A stretch of 35,500 nt of DNA from Nitrospira sp. CG24B (GCA_002869845.2 NEWS02000007.1:1-35500); one strand, 5' to 3'; shown: positions 17,581 to 27,295, counted from the stretch's first letter. The notes: a model not told the origin generated them from the sequence alone. Made by a program: numbers and translations.

Positions 17581-20500
17581 TTATGAACATCCACTCGTTG
17601 CGCCGCACGTCACACACTTCAGACAGGTGCCGTTTCGGACCATGGTGAACTGCTTGCACTCGGGACAGGGATCGCCTTCGTAGCCCTTGACCTTAGCATC
17701 TTTGGCATTTTTGATCTCTGTCAGTGTAAGCGTTTCCCTCGTGATCTCCACTTGTCGAGCAACACTATGGCCATGTCCATTTCCATGACCATTTCCTTTT
17801 CCACTGTTCCGACGGATCGGAAGATGCTCCGTAAGAACGGAAGACCTGGCCAGTGCATCGAGGTCCGCCTCTTCTTCTGAACATTCGGGATCCATGTCGT
17901 CTTTCTTCATCGAATCCATGCGCAGATCCTCCTCTTTCACCTGCGCCAGGTCATACCGGTCGAGATACGTCACGGCTAATTCACGGAAGATATAATCGAT
18001 GATCGAGGTTGACATTTTGATTCGATCGTTCAATTTCACGGGACCGTTCGGCTCAAACCGGGTAAAGACAAACGCCTCAACGAATTCTTCCAACGGCACG
18101 CCGTGCTGAAGTCCAAGAGAGATGGCGATCGCAAAACAATTCATGAGGCTTCTGAACGCCGCCCCTTCCTTGTGCATATCTAAAAAGATTTCTCCGACCG
18201 TCCCATCCTCATATTCGCCCGTGCGCAGGTACAGCTTATGTCCCCCGACAATCGCCTTTTGAGTGTATCCACTTCGCCGACTCGGGAGCGGGCGGCGCTT
18301 GGCGAGATACCGAACGAGTACCCGTTCGGTGATTTTCTCCGCCATCCCCATCACGCTAGTGGTCGCCTCCACGGCCTTCCCACTGTCAGTCGAAGCGCTC
18401 AACGGCTGACTCAGTTTGGACCCATCACGATAGAGCGCGACTGCTTTGACCATGCTCTTCCAGGCGAGTAAATAGGCCGCCTTGACGTCTTCAAGCGTGG
18501 CATCGGCCGGCATGTTGATGGTCTTGCTAATCGCGCCGCTGATGAACGGCTGTGCCGCGGCCATCATGCGGATATGCGCATCGACGGCAATGGAGCGTTG
18601 CCCGATTCGACCACATCGATTGGCACAGTCGAACACGGCAAGGTGTTCGGCCTTCAAATACGGGGCGCCTTCCACCGTCATCGTCCCGCAACAGAAATCG
18701 TTCGCTGCGGCGATCTCTTCTTGCGTAAAGCCAAGCGTCTTCAGCATATTGACGCTTATTTCATTCAGCTGGGCTTCGGTCAGGCCAAGCTTTTCGACGC
18801 AGAACGCCTCTCCGAGCGTAAACTTATTGAAGGCGAACTGAATTTCAAACGCTTGCCCCAAACTGCTCTCCAAACGATCGAGAGCCGCATCGTCGAATCC
18901 CTTTTGACGCAGCGTGTCATGATTGATGAACGGTGCGCCCTTGAGTGTCTGAGCCCCGACACAGTACCGAACGACATCCTGCGCTTGCTGATCCGTATAG
19001 CCAAGGTTGGCCAGCGCCAGCGGCAAGCTTTGATTGATGATCTTGAAGTACCCGCCACCGGCCAGTTTCTTAAATTTCACCAGAGCAAAGTCTGGTTCAA
19101 TCCCCGTGGTATCGCAGTCCATGACCAACCCAATCGTGCCGGTTGGAGCGATGACGGTCACTTGAGCATTGCGATATCCATAGGCCGTCCCTAATTCAAG
19201 CGCATGGTCCCAGGCGCGTCTGGCGGCGAGAAGCATGTCAGGCGGACAATGCTCGGGACGGATTCCCATCGGCGCAATCGTGAGGTGTTCGTATTCTACC
19301 TGCGGCGCCTGGTACGCAGCTCGACGGTGATTGCGGATGATCCGCAGCATATGCTCTCGATTGTTTGCGTACCCCGGAAAGGGCGACAATTCGGCAGCCA
19401 TTTCAGCCGATGCGCTGTACGCTTCACCCGTCATAATGGACGTGATGGCTCCACAAATCGCCAAGGCCTTGGAGGAATCGTACGGAATGCCTTGCCGCAT
19501 GAGCACCGTGCCAAGATTCGCATACCCCAACCCCAGCGTCCGGAACTGATAACTCTTTTCGGCGATGGATCGGCTCGGGAAAGACGCCATCAACACACTG
19601 ATCTCCAAGGCGATCGTCCACAGCCGAACGGCATGGCGAAAATGTTCCAGCTCGAATTGCCCATCAGCGGCATAGAACTTCGTGAGGTTCAGGGAAGCGA
19701 GATTACAGGCCGTATCGTCCAAGAACATGTACTCGGAACAGGGATTTGATGCGTTGATACGACCGTCCTCCGGACAGGTATGCCACTCGTTGATGGTGGT
19801 ATCGTACTGCGTCCCTGGATCAGCACAAATCCAGGCCGCCCACGCGATCCGGTCCCACAGCTCCCGTGCCTTGACGGTCTTCCAGACCTTGCCGCTCGTT
19901 CGACGCTTGAGTTGCCAGTCACCGTCGGTTTCGAGCGCGGCAAAAAACTCATTAGGAATCCTGACGCTATTGTTGGAGTTTTGCCCGGAGACCGTCTGGT
20001 AGGCCTTCCCATCCCAATTCGTGTCATATTCATGGAAGACAAAATGCGTGAAGCCTTGCTGCGCATAAGAAAACATTCGTTGGATATACGCCTCGGACAC
20101 CAGATCCCGACGGGCCGATGCCAGAGCCTCACGCAAGACCGGATTGGTCTTCTGGTCGAGGTCCAGCCTGAAAGCGCCCTCACCATCGACCGTATGACAA
20201 GCTTTCAGCACCGCATTGAGGCGCTGCGCACAAATCTTTGACCCCGTCACCATCGCCGCGACTTTTTGCTCTTCGATGACTTTCCAATCGATAAATTCTT
20301 CGATATCCGGATGGTCGAGGTCCAAACAAACCATCTTGGCGGCACGGCGGGTCGTCCCTCCGGATTTGATCGCTCCGGCAGCTCGATCCCCGATCTTCAG
20401 AAATGACATAAGGCCTGAAGACTTCCCGCCGCCAGAAAGCCCTTCGCCATCCCCACGCAGTTTCGAAAAATTGGTCCCGGTCCCGGACCCATACTTGAAC

Positions 20501-21123
20501 AACCGCGCTTCCCGAACCCAGAGATCCATGATGCCGTTTTCATTCACGAGATCGTCCTCGATTGATTGAATGAAACAGGCGTGTGGTTGAGGATGTTCGA
20601 AGGCGTTGGTGGCTTTCACCACCTCGTGAGTCTTGGGATCAACGTAATAATGCCCTTGTGCCGGTCCCGATAACCCATAGGCATAATGAAGGCCGGTATT
20701 GAACCACTGGGGAGAATTGGGCGCTGCCATTTGATGCGCCAGCATGTAGCACATTTCATCGTGGAACGACTCAGCATCGTCCGGCGTCTTGAAATACCCG
20801 TAAGACTTGCCCCAATGGGTCCAGCATCCAGCCATGCGTTCGAAGACTTGACGGGCATCTCGCTCACCACCCAACACCGACTTGCCATCTGGACCGATGG
20901 TAGGCTGCCCATTCTGATCGCGCTGCGGAACTCCAGCCTTCCGAAAGTACTTCTGGGCCAATATATCGATGGCCAACTGCGACCATGCCTCAGGAACGTC
21001 GATATTTTCGAGCTTGAAGACAGTGGATCCGTCGGGATTGCGAATCTCCGACGAACGCTTCACAAACGTGATCCCCTCGTAGGGATTCTGCCTGCGACTG
21101 GTAAATCTTCGATCAATTTTCAC
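17581..21123 (-). CDS. nrdJ: Adenosylcobalamin-dependent (class II) ribonucleoside-diphosphate reductase
   Basis: 1180 aa. It reduces ribonucleotides to deoxyribonucleotides with a radical generated from vitamin B12, independent of oxygen. Recognisable parts are [20 protein letters not shown] (substrate site), [20 protein letters not shown], the [15 protein letters not shown] loop, a TSCPD domain (~950-1040; [19 protein letters not shown]) and a C-terminal cysteine pair region (CPECKQF...[14 protein letters not shown]) likely needed for re-reduction. The start is GTG with AGGAGG 7 nt upstream. It has its own promoter overlapped by two NrdR-box-like sites. No class I or III reductase is in the window. 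Confidence 0.96.
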   Translation of the reverse strand: MKIDRRFTSRRQNPYEGITFVKRSSEIRNPDGSTVFKLENIDVPEAWSQLAIDILAQKYFRKAGVPQRDQNGQPTIGPDGKSVLGGERDARQVFERMAGCWTHWGKSYGYFKTPDDAESFHDEMCYMLAHQMAAPNSPQWFNTGLHYAYGLSGPAQGHYYVDPKTHEVVKATNAFEHPQPHACFIQSIEDDLVNENGIMDLWVREARLFKYGSGTGTNFSKLRGDGEGLSGGGKSSGLMSFLKIGDRAAGAIKSGGTTRRAAKMVCLDLDHPDIEEFIDWKVIEEQKVAAMVTGSKICAQRLNAVLKACHTVDGEGAFRLDLDQKTNPVLREALASARRDLVSEAYIQRMFSYAQQGFTHFVFHEYDTNWDGKAYQTVSGQNSNNSVRIPNEFFAALETDGDWQLKRRTSGKVWKTVKARELWDRIAWAAWICADPGTQYDTTINEWHTCPEDGRINASNPCSEYMFLDDTACNLASLNLTKFYAADGQFELEHFRHAVRLWTIALEISVLMASFPSRSIAEKSYQFRTLGLGYANLGTVLMRQGIPYDSSKALAICGAITSIMTGEAYSASAEMAAELSPFPGYANNREHMLRIIRNHRRAAYQAPQVEYEHLTIAPMGIRPEHCPPDMLLAARRAWDHALELGTAYGYRNAQVTVIAPTGTIGLVMDCDTTGIEPDFALVKFKKLAGGGYFKIINQSLPLALANLGYTDQQAQDVVRYCVGAQTLKGAPFINHDTLRQKGFDDAALDRLESSLGQAFEIQFAFNKFTLGEAFCVEKLGLTEAQLNEISVNMLKTLGFTQEEIAAANDFCCGTMTVEGAPYLKAEHLAVFDCANRCGRIGQRSIAVDAHIRMMAAAQPFISGAISKTINMPADATLEDVKAAYLLAWKSMVKAVALYRDGSKLSQPLSASTDSGKAVEATTSVMGMAEKITERVLVRYLAKRRPLPSRRSGYTQKAIVGGHKLYLRTGEYEDGTVGEIFLDMHKEGAAFRSLMNCFAIAISLGLQHGVPLEEFVEAFVFTRFEPNGPVKLNDRIKMSTSIIDYIFRELAVTYLDRYDLAQVKEEDLRMDSMKKDDMDPECSEEEADLDALARSSVLTEHLPIRRNSGKGNGHGNGHGHSVARQVEITRETLTLTEIKNAKDAKVKGYEGDPCPECKQFTMVRNGTCLKCVTCGATSGCS

Positions 21124-21214
21124 GGTAGACCTCCTGCCGAGGGGAAAAGGATGTGACCCATGCCTCTGAGTAGACCATATTTAAGGTGCGTGGAGCTCAT
21201 GTAGTTTCACTGGA

Positions 21215-21230
21215 CAGCTACATATAGCTA
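21215..21230. promoter_or_regulatory. NrdR box, proximal
   Basis: CAGCTACATATAGCTA matches 9 of the 10 core positions of the NrdR consensus (CwAtATaTwG). It overlaps the predicted -10 of nrdJ. NrdR is the ATP/dATP-sensing repressor of ribonucleotide reductase genes. Confidence 0.65.
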
Positions 21231-21247
21231 TCATGTTTTTTTGTCAA
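21219..21247 (-). promoter_or_regulatory. Predicted nrdJ promoter
   Basis: Minus strand TTGACA (21247-21242), a perfect -35, 17-bp spacer, then TATGTA (21224-21219) as a weak -10. The start near 21212 gives a ~90-nt leader. Both boxes are overlapped or touched by the NrdR-like sites, the layout expected for repression. Confidence 0.55.
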
Positions 21248-21262
21248 CACCAAGTATTGTGG
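21247..21262. promoter_or_regulatory. NrdR box, distal
   Basis: ACACCAAGTATTGTGG fits about 12 of 16 positions of the NrdR consensus. It starts 32 bp from the proximal box (16-bp gap), matching the three-helical-turn spacing known for paired NrdR boxes. Confidence 0.6.
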
Positions 21263-21340
21263 ATCTTTGGGGAATGAGAGGACAGGCTGTGAATAGTCGA
21301 AATGCGAATATCCTGGCCAATTCTAGTCGCTTATCAGCTA

Positions 21341-21360
21341 GGTTATCCACAGAAATAACC
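21341..21360 (+). promoter_or_regulatory. DnaA box within an inverted repeat
   Basis: TTATCCACA at 21343-21351 is a perfect DnaA box. It lies in GGTTAT...ATAACC, an inverted repeat with an 8-nt loop. A second 8/9 match (CTATTCACA on the minus strand) is at 21288-21296. Both lie upstream of the nrdJ promoter and downstream of the 21404 gene. DnaA is known to control nrdAB in E. coli; a similar role here is inference. Confidence 0.45.
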
Positions 21361-21403
21361 GGTAGAATACGGCTCCGTCAGATTACCCTGGCCATTTTTC
21401 TTT

Positions 21404-21775
21404 TTAGAAGGCCATTCGCCCGATCTTCAGCGTTGCTTCTTCGACGCCCTGAATGGGAATGAACCAACCGCCGAGACCGAAGACAATGACTTTTGTATCG
21501 GCCACCTGCGTTTCATACCGGCTCACAATCCCCCAGTTCTGTCGCGCTGTATTCGGCCTCACGAGTGATTCGAGAAGCTTCCTACTTTGCGACTGAAACA
21601 CCTGCCGAATAAATTGTTGCTCTCGAGTCGGCGCCCCCCGGTCCATTCGGTCTATCGCTTTGCTCAATTCCTGTTCAACGAAGCGTAAATAGTCGTCCAT
21701 GGTCGGGTTTGACCATGCCAGAGCGACCGCTCCTGCAAGTGCAACAACTATCACGCTTAGACGAAGGAGACTCAT
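21404..21775 (-). CDS. Secreted DUF4359-like protein
   Basis: 123 aa with an N-terminal signal peptide (LLRLSVIVVALAGAVALAWS). The mature part begins NPTMDDYLRFVEQ and later has RQNWGIVSRYET and VFGLGGWFIPI, which resembles the DUF4359 pattern (TNPs..Y near the start, RxNyxxfSxY later). Function is unknown; expected location is the periplasm or outer face of the inner membrane. It is transcribed toward nrdJ with ~280 bp of regulatory DNA between them. Confidence 0.65.
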   Translation of the reverse strand: MSLLRLSVIVVALAGAVALAWSNPTMDDYLRFVEQELSKAIDRMDRGAPTREQQFIRQVFQSQSRKLLESLVRPNTARQNWGIVSRYETQVADTKVIVFGLGGWFIPIQGVEEATLKIGRMAF

Positions 21776-21810
21776 GATGTTCTAATTAGGATCGTCTACC
21801 CTCGAAATTG

Positions 21811-21826
21811 TTCGATAATTATCGAA
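21811..21826. promoter_or_regulatory. 16-bp perfect palindrome, candidate operator
   Basis: TTCGATAATTATCGAA is its own reverse complement. It lies in the 133-bp divergent spacer between the DUF4359-like gene and the small membrane gene, 9 bp upstream of a TTGACA box. It contains overlapping GATAAT hexamers, reminiscent of Fur-type half sites, but the regulator cannot be named from this alone. Confidence 0.45.
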
Positions 21827-21835
21827 TCGCCTCAT

Positions 21836-21864
21836 TTGACAAACAACCGTCCGCCAATTAGCTT
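21836..21864 (+). promoter_or_regulatory. Predicted promoter of the small membrane protein gene
   Basis: TTGACA at 21836-21841, 17-bp spacer, TAGCTT at 21859-21864. The -35 is perfect and the -10 is weak (3/6). The start would be near 21871, leaving a ~38-nt leader. Confidence 0.4.
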
Positions 21865-21908
21865 AGCCGGGATTTTCTTCACAAGGTCTATCAAGTCTGG
21901 AGGAGACC

Positions 21909-22202
21909 ATGTTCGTCTGGAGTAAAAAACTTGTTGGGGGCCTGTTAGGTGCATTCGTGCTGCTGTTAGGAATTTTTCTTCTCCAAGGCCCTTCGGAGAG
22001 CACGAGCGTCCTCAAGACTCACACCACTCAGTGGATCATCTTGAACTATGCGTGCCTGCTCGTCTGGCTCTTCGTCTGGATGATCGACCAAGCGCGCGTA
22101 CGCGGCAAGAATGTCTGGCTCTGGCTGGTGCCGTTTCTATTGGCTCCGCTGCCCACCCTGATGCTCTTTGTTCTCTTCCTCCAACGACGATTGTCCTCAT
22201 AG
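21909..22202 (+). CDS. Small three-helix membrane protein
   Basis: 97 aa. Three hydrophobic segments are visible at ~8-26 (VGGLLGAFVLLLGIFLL), ~40-60 (WIILNYACLLVWLFVWMI) and ~70-90 (VWLWLVPFLLAPLPTLMLFV), separated by short polar loops. The GGAGGAG ribosome site 5 nt before the ATG is strong, so the gene is likely real. No family is recognised. Its stop codon directly abuts the stop of the convergent permease gene. Confidence 0.7.
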   Translation: MFVWSKKLVGGLLGAFVLLLGIFLLQGPSESTSVLKTHTTQWIILNYACLLVWLFVWMIDQARVRGKNVWLWLVPFLLAPLPTLMLFVLFLQRRLSS

Positions 22203-23489
22203 TCACTTGGAGATCGACGAAACTCCAGGTTCCGTAACCGAAATATGCTCGGCGGCTTTCTGCTCCGGCTCGATGGAACGTCGGATCCGCCAAACGGCCC
22301 ACAGACCCGGCAGAGCGACAACCACGGTCAAGACAAAAAACTGAGTCCATCCAACCAGGCTGACAAGATCCGCCGATGGGCGGCCGGCAAATACCCTCCC
22401 CAACGCCTCTAATGAAGACAGCAAGGCGAACTGAGTCGCGGTATACCGGGGATCGCAGAGCGACATCACCAACGCGACGAACGCAGCAGTGCCCATTCCG
22501 CCCGTCACATTTTCAATCACGACTGCCGCCGTTAGGACCATCGAATTCTTGCCTGCCAATGCCAATACGACGAATCCCAGATTTGAGACCGCCTGCAAGA
22601 CTCCGAAGATCAACAGTGACCGTACAAGTCCCGACTTGGTCATCATGAGTCCGCCGACGAAAGCGCCCAGCAATGTGGCAAAGACCCCTAATCCCTTCAC
22701 CGCGCCGACGTCCGTCGCAGAAAAACTAAGCCCTCCGATCAGAAAAGCGGTCTGAAGCGCAGAGGCAAAGGCGTCTCCAAGCTTGTAGAGAACAATGACG
22801 GCTAAGAACCCTAACGCATGGGGTCGTCCAAAGAACTCTGCCAGCGGTGCGCCGACTGCTTCCCTCATACTCCTCGGCGCCTCGGCAATGAACGTTGGAT
22901 TGGGGCTGACCAAGACGATGCCTACTCCGGCTACCATGACGGCTGCCATGGCCAGATACGTCATTTGCCACCCGACATAATCGGCAAGCACGAGCGCACC
23001 GGCCCCAGAGGCTAATAGGGCGATTCGATAGCCGTTCACCCATACCGCCGCACCCAAACCGCGCTCATGCGATTGGAGCGTGTCTGTGCGATAGGCGTCG
23101 AAGACAATATCCAAAGAAGCAGCCAAAAACGCGACCAGCACAGCATAGGCCGCCATCCATCCGGGGTGAATCTTTGGATTGGTGAGGGCCATCAGCCCAA
23201 GTCCGATTGCCACACAGAGTTGCGTCAGCACCATCCAGCCGCGCCGCCGTCCGAACCAGGGAGGGATCACACGATCCATCACTGGGGCCCATAGAAACTT
23301 GAGTGTATACGGCAGGCCGACCATCGTGAAAATACCGATGGTCTTGAGATCGACTCCTTCCACCGTAAGCCAGGCCTGTAAGGTCCCGGAGGTGAGGGCG
23401 AGTGGGAGGCCTGAGGCAAAGCCCAATGGCAGCATCACGAGGATGCGGCGATTCATCAGGCTTGATAAGTCGAAGGATCCTTGTTTCAT
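22203..23489 (-). CDS. ampG: AmpG-like MFS permease
   Basis: 428 aa from the ATG at 23489; the frame is open to 23576, and a later ATG at 23456 (MNRRILVMLPLGFASGLPLA) is also possible. About 12 hydrophobic helices. The motifs LPLGFASGLPLALTSGTLQA, GLPYTLKFLWAPVMDR, GRRRGWMVLTQ and ASLDIVFDAYRTDTL are typical of AmpG, which imports anhydro-muropeptides for peptidoglycan recycling. The ribosome site is weak. A link with rlpA and LysM cell-wall genes in the window is thematic only. Confidence 0.88.
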   Translation of the reverse strand: MKQGSFDLSSLMNRRILVMLPLGFASGLPLALTSGTLQAWLTVEGVDLKTIGIFTMVGLPYTLKFLWAPVMDRVIPPWFGRRRGWMVLTQLCVAIGLGLMALTNPKIHPGWMAAYAVLVAFLAASLDIVFDAYRTDTLQSHERGLGAAVWVNGYRIALLASGAGALVLADYVGWQMTYLAMAAVMVAGVGIVLVSPNPTFIAEAPRSMREAVGAPLAEFFGRPHALGFLAVIVLYKLGDAFASALQTAFLIGGLSFSATDVGAVKGLGVFATLLGAFVGGLMMTKSGLVRSLLIFGVLQAVSNLGFVVLALAGKNSMVLTAAVVIENVTGGMGTAAFVALVMSLCDPRYTATQFALLSSLEALGRVFAGRPSADLVSLVGWTQFFVLTVVVALPGLWAVWRIRRSIEPEQKAAEHISVTEPGVSSISK

Positions 23490-23643
23490 GGAAACTGACT
23501 CGCATACACGTGAGCTGAATCGGATGGACGTACCATCAGCAGGGCAACTTGTTTCGGTCGCCATGCAGAATACCACCGCCTCGCGCCGCCGCTCAGCAGA
23601 ATCACAAAACAGGCGAGGACCATCTCACTGGCAGGCACTGAGG

Positions 23644-24057
23644 CTAACAGGGCTGTCCGTTGAATACACAGGGTTTGTATCGCGAGATGTCGAAGTCCGT
23701 GTTTTCCTGGTAGACCTTTTCGTTGCCATTGACGCCATCCTGTTCAGGGTCATTCCACATGGTGTGGTTCCACCAATAGAAAAGTGGCTGGGCCTCGGTC
23801 TGATAGATAGGATTACCGTAGGTGCTACGCGAATACTCCTGCACCAGCCGGGCCGTGACATAGTCGATGTGGCCATTTCCGCGAAGCGAATACAGCATGA
23901 TGAAGAGACGGGCCTCATGGTCATACAGCTCATCGACACGAGTAGCAAGATCGGGCTCAGTGGGAAGTAAATCCATGCTCCATCCCGTGACAGGATGGCT
24001 CCAGAACAATCCTGTCAAAACAAAAACGATGAGCGGACGCAGATGCACGATCCTCAC
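23644..24057 (-). CDS. Secreted hypothetical protein
   Basis: 137 aa from a GTG at 24057. An N-terminal signal peptide (LIVFVLTGLFWSHPVTGWS) precedes a mature region with LATRVDELYDHEARLFIMLY, GHIDYVTARLVQEY, and an acidic/Asn stretch (WNDPEQDGVNGNEKVY), ending in C-V-F-N-G-Q-P-C, two cysteines that could form a disulphide. No family is recognised. The start is uncertain since no clean ribosome site lies at the right distance. The 154-bp gap to ampG shows nothing. Confidence 0.6.
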   Translation of the reverse strand: MRIVHLRPLIVFVLTGLFWSHPVTGWSMDLLPTEPDLATRVDELYDHEARLFIMLYSLRGNGHIDYVTARLVQEYSRSTYGNPIYQTEAQPLFYWWNHTMWNDPEQDGVNGNEKVYQENTDFDISRYKPCVFNGQPC

Positions 24058-24148
24058 GCTCTCCCCGGCGACTCGGATGCAACCCGATCATGGGTCGTTC
24101 CGGCAATTGGCTCACAATCCTTGAGATCCCCAGTCGCAAGAAGCAACC

Positions 24149-24178
24149 TTGCTGGAATGGGCCTGATCTTCCTATAAT
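24149..24178 (+). promoter_or_regulatory. Predicted promoter giving a (near-)leaderless mtaB mRNA
   Basis: A perfect TATAAT lies at 24173-24178, only 8 bp before the mtaB ATG at 24187, with TTGCTG (3/6) 18 bp upstream. A start 7-9 nt past the -10 would fall at 24185-24187, at or next to the ATG. No ribosome site precedes the ATG. Confidence 0.5.
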
Positions 24179-24186
24179 GCGATCTT

Positions 24187-25524
24187 ATGGTGACAACCCG
24201 TGCATCACTTCATACGCTCGGCTGCCGACTGAATCAAGCCGAAACCTCGATCCTCGGGGAAGGGCTCAGACGAAAGGGATTTGAGCTCGTCGAGTTCGGC
24301 CAACCAACCGATGTCCTCGTGCTCAATACCTGTTCCGTGACAGAAGATGCTGAGCGAACGGCACGCTATCTCATTCGTAAAACCCTCAAACATTCTCCCC
24401 ATGCCTTCATCGCCGTGACCGGCTGCTACGCCCAAACGGGCATGGAACAGCTCAAGCAGCAAGCCGGCATCGACCTGATCGTCGGGCATCAATTCAAGCT
24501 GGACCTGCCGGCCTATCTCCCGGCGATTCACGAGTTAACGAAGCGATCGGTTCCGGACGTTCACTACACAAAAACGATGGCGCGCGGAGACTTCGATCTG
24601 CCGCATTTTGCGGAACCTGATTCCACCCGAGCCTTGCTCAAGATCCAGGACGGCTGCAGCGCGATGTGCAGCTTCTGCATTATTCCGTTCGCCAGAGGAC
24701 ACGAACGAAGCCGAACATTCGACGATATCCTGCGCGAAGCCGACAGCTTGGTAGAACGGGGCTATCGCGAGATCGTGCTGACGGGCGTAAACATCGGGCA
24801 ATATGCGCACGGCGACCACGATTTTTGTGCGCTGCTTCGCCGGCTTGATCAAGTTGATGGCCTTGAGCGAATCCGCATTTCGTCGATCGAGCCAACCACG
24901 GTGAGCGAGAAACTACTTGATCTCATGGCCTCATCCAAGAAGCTCTGTCCCTATCTCCACATTCCTCTGCAGAGCGGGGACGATCATATCCTACAGGCCA
25001 TGAACCGACGCCATACGATCAAGAGCTATATCAAGTTGATCGAAACAGCTTTCGTCAAGATTCCCGATCTTGGTCTCGGCACTGATTTGATGGTGGGGTT
25101 CCCCGAAGAGACTGACGCCGCGTTCCAGAACACACTCGCGGTCGCGTCAGACCTCCCCTTCTCCTATCTGCACGTGTTTCCCTATTCTTCGCGACCAGGA
25201 ACGGCGGCACTGCGCATCAAACAGCGGGTACCATCGGCATCGGTCAAAAAGCGCACCAATCTTCTCTTGGATCTTGATCGCGCCAAACGGCTGGTGTCTC
25301 ACAACGCACAGATCGGCAAGACAGTCTCGGTCCTGTTTGAATCCGGCACACGAGCATCCTATCGCTTCGGCACGACGCCGAACTTTACAAAAGTTGCGGT
25401 CGCGGACTCCGGCAACCTGGAGAACCAGATCAAGCCCGTCACCATTACCGCCGCAACGGAGCGTTGTGTCTTCGGCGATCTCGTATCGGCGCCAACCATG
25501 AAAGCGTCGCTGGCACTTCTATGA
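24187..25524 (+). CDS. mtaB: tRNA t6A37 C2-methylthiotransferase
   Basis: 445 aa. A radical-SAM enzyme adding a methylthio group to t6A at position 37 of ANN-decoding tRNAs. The N-terminal domain has the three cluster cysteines (HTLGCRLNQAE, LNTCSVTE, VTGCYAQ), and the radical-SAM cluster is CSAMCSFC. LHTLGCRLNQAE and RERS-like GHERSRTFDDIL separate MtaB from MiaB and RimO. The start is fixed by this motif at residue 7, leaving no room for a downstream start. It overlaps miaB by ATGA. Confidence 0.94.
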   Translation: MVTTRASLHTLGCRLNQAETSILGEGLRRKGFELVEFGQPTDVLVLNTCSVTEDAERTARYLIRKTLKHSPHAFIAVTGCYAQTGMEQLKQQAGIDLIVGHQFKLDLPAYLPAIHELTKRSVPDVHYTKTMARGDFDLPHFAEPDSTRALLKIQDGCSAMCSFCIIPFARGHERSRTFDDILREADSLVERGYREIVLTGVNIGQYAHGDHDFCALLRRLDQVDGLERIRISSIEPTTVSEKLLDLMASSKKLCPYLHIPLQSGDDHILQAMNRRHTIKSYIKLIETAFVKIPDLGLGTDLMVGFPEETDAAFQNTLAVASDLPFSYLHVFPYSSRPGTAALRIKQRVPSASVKKRTNLLLDLDRAKRLVSHNAQIGKTVSVLFESGTRASYRFGTTPNFTKVAVADSGNLENQIKPVTITAATERCVFGDLVSAPTMKASLALL

Positions 25525-26852
25525 TGCTCAAGACCCTTCCTCACGTACATATCGAAACCTTCGGCTGTCAGATGAACGAGTCCGACAGCGAGCTCGTCCG
25601 GTCCCTGCTGAAGCAGGAAGGCTATGCCTTTACGGAAGACCGCGAACGGGCCGACGTGGTGCTGGTCAATACCTGCGCCATCAGAGAGAACGCCCACAAG
25701 AAGATCTATGCCCATCTTTCCGAACTCAAAGCCATCAAGAAGCAACGCTCGCTCGTCGTCGGCGTGCTGGGTTGCATGGCGCAGAATTTAAAGAGTGAGC
25801 TGGCCGAAAAAGAACCCCTCATCGATGTCTTGGCCGGCCCGGACTCGTACCGACAATTGCCCCTGTTGCTGGCCAACGCGCTGGACGCACAAGAACAAGG
25901 GCTTCGAAAGAAGGCGTTCGCTCTCGATCTGTCGGAGTATGAAACCTACGAAAATATTATGCCGGACCGGAACGACGGCGTGAACGCCTGGATCACCGTG
26001 ATGCGCGGCTGTGACAACTTCTGCTCGTTCTGTGTCGTCCCCTACACCAGAGGCCGTGAGCGGTCGCGTGATCCCGAATCGATTCTGCTCGAAGCGCGTG
26101 ACGCCGCCGTGCGTGGATTCAAGCAAATCACGTTGCTCGGCCAGAACGTGAATTCCTATCGCCACGACGAATGGGACTTTGCCAGACTGATCAAAGCGGT
26201 GGCAGACACTGATGGGATCGAGCGCGTGCGATTTACCTCGCCGCACCCCAAGGACTTTCCTCCGGCACTGATCGACGCGATTGCGGCTCATCCAAACATT
26301 TGCAAACACATCCATCTCCCGCTGCAGGCCGGATGTGATCGCATTCTTGAGCTGATGGGGCGGAACTATACGGGGGCCGAGTATCTGACGTTGGTTGGTC
26401 GCATTCGAGCCGTCATCCCCGATGTCGTCCTGACCACGGACATCATCTGCGGATTCTGCTCAGAAACCGACGCGGAGTTTCGTGACACCTGTCGTATCGT
26501 GGAACAGGCTCAGCTCGACTCGGCCTATACCTTCAAATATTCGGAGCGGAAACATACGATTGCGGCTCGGAAATATGCCGACGATGTGCCGGACCAAGTG
26601 AAGGGCCAGCGGGTGTTGAAACTCGTCGAGATTCAGCGGACGATCACGGCAGCGCGCAATCGCCTGTACATCGGCAAGGATGTGGAAATTTTAGTCGAAG
26701 GCGATGCCACTCGTTCCTCGACCCAGAGCATGGGCAAAACCGATGGCAACATCACGGTTGTATGGGAGAAAGGCACCGGTGATTTTTGGCCAGGCACTCT
26801 GATTACGAAACAGATCTTTGATGCCTCGGCTGCGACTCTCTATGGGGAGTGA
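25521..26852 (+). CDS. miaB: tRNA i6A37 C2-methylthiotransferase
   Basis: 443 aa from the ATG at 25521, which overlaps the mtaB stop; the frame is open to 25464 inside mtaB. It adds a methylthio group to i6A37 of UNN-decoding tRNAs. MiaB features are HIETFGCQMNESDSE, VNTCAIRENA, LGCMAQ, the CDNFCSFC cluster, VVPYTRGRERSR and LLGQNVNSY, plus a C-terminal TRAM region. Together with mtaB it forms a two-gene operon modifying the same tRNA position in different tRNA sets. Confidence 0.95.
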   Translation: MMLKTLPHVHIETFGCQMNESDSELVRSLLKQEGYAFTEDRERADVVLVNTCAIRENAHKKIYAHLSELKAIKKQRSLVVGVLGCMAQNLKSELAEKEPLIDVLAGPDSYRQLPLLLANALDAQEQGLRKKAFALDLSEYETYENIMPDRNDGVNAWITVMRGCDNFCSFCVVPYTRGRERSRDPESILLEARDAAVRGFKQITLLGQNVNSYRHDEWDFARLIKAVADTDGIERVRFTSPHPKDFPPALIDAIAAHPNICKHIHLPLQAGCDRILELMGRNYTGAEYLTLVGRIRAVIPDVVLTTDIICGFCSETDAEFRDTCRIVEQAQLDSAYTFKYSERKHTIAARKYADDVPDQVKGQRVLKLVEIQRTITAARNRLYIGKDVEILVEGDATRSSTQSMGKTDGNITVVWEKGTGDFWPGTLITKQIFDASAATLYGE

Positions 26853-27295
26853 GATCCCCGTCTCGTAGAGAGTTCGTAGTGGAGACATTTAACAATCTCA
26901 CCCTTTGGAACAATTCTGCACACCTCAGGGTAGAAAGGAACATTATTTGACCGGCTCGCTCGGCCACATTCAAAGTATCTCGTCGACCGTTCTTTCCCTG
27001 TATTCGCTCCCACGTAACCTCCTTGATGACCAAGCCCACCCCCAATCATCCGAAGCTTCTTCCTCCACTTGATCAATCATTCGCCGCTAACCTCATGATT
27101 ATAAAGGAACCGTCTTAAATCTCTCCTCTAGAGAGCGGTCACCATTCTTGACCTTCGGATGCTGATCGCTAGTAAGGGCCTCTCCCTCTTCCCTTGACCA
27201 ACGATACAACCTGTCACTTTAAAAATGAGAAGGCATGGACCTTGCTCAAATTCCGGCGTCCACCTGTTCAGCAACCAGAGCCTTTGCCTCTCACT
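26853..27295. other. Intergenic stretch without recognised gene
   Basis: About 440 bp between miaB and the next likely coding sequence. Open frames here (26803-27076 on the minus strand) have no signal, ribosome site or recognisable family. A small 5-bp stem, CTCTC/GAGAG, is at about 27122-27136. No terminator with a T-tract was seen after miaB. Confidence 0.5.

Noticed and set aside
21124..21400. Cobalamin riboswitch upstream of the B12-dependent nrdJ
   Set aside because: No B12-box or the expected multi-helix layout in the ~90-nt leader; the region is better explained by promoter and NrdR sites.
26840..27076. Minus-strand open frame of 78 codons after miaB
   Set aside because: No ribosome site, no recognisable family, and composition like non-coding sequence.
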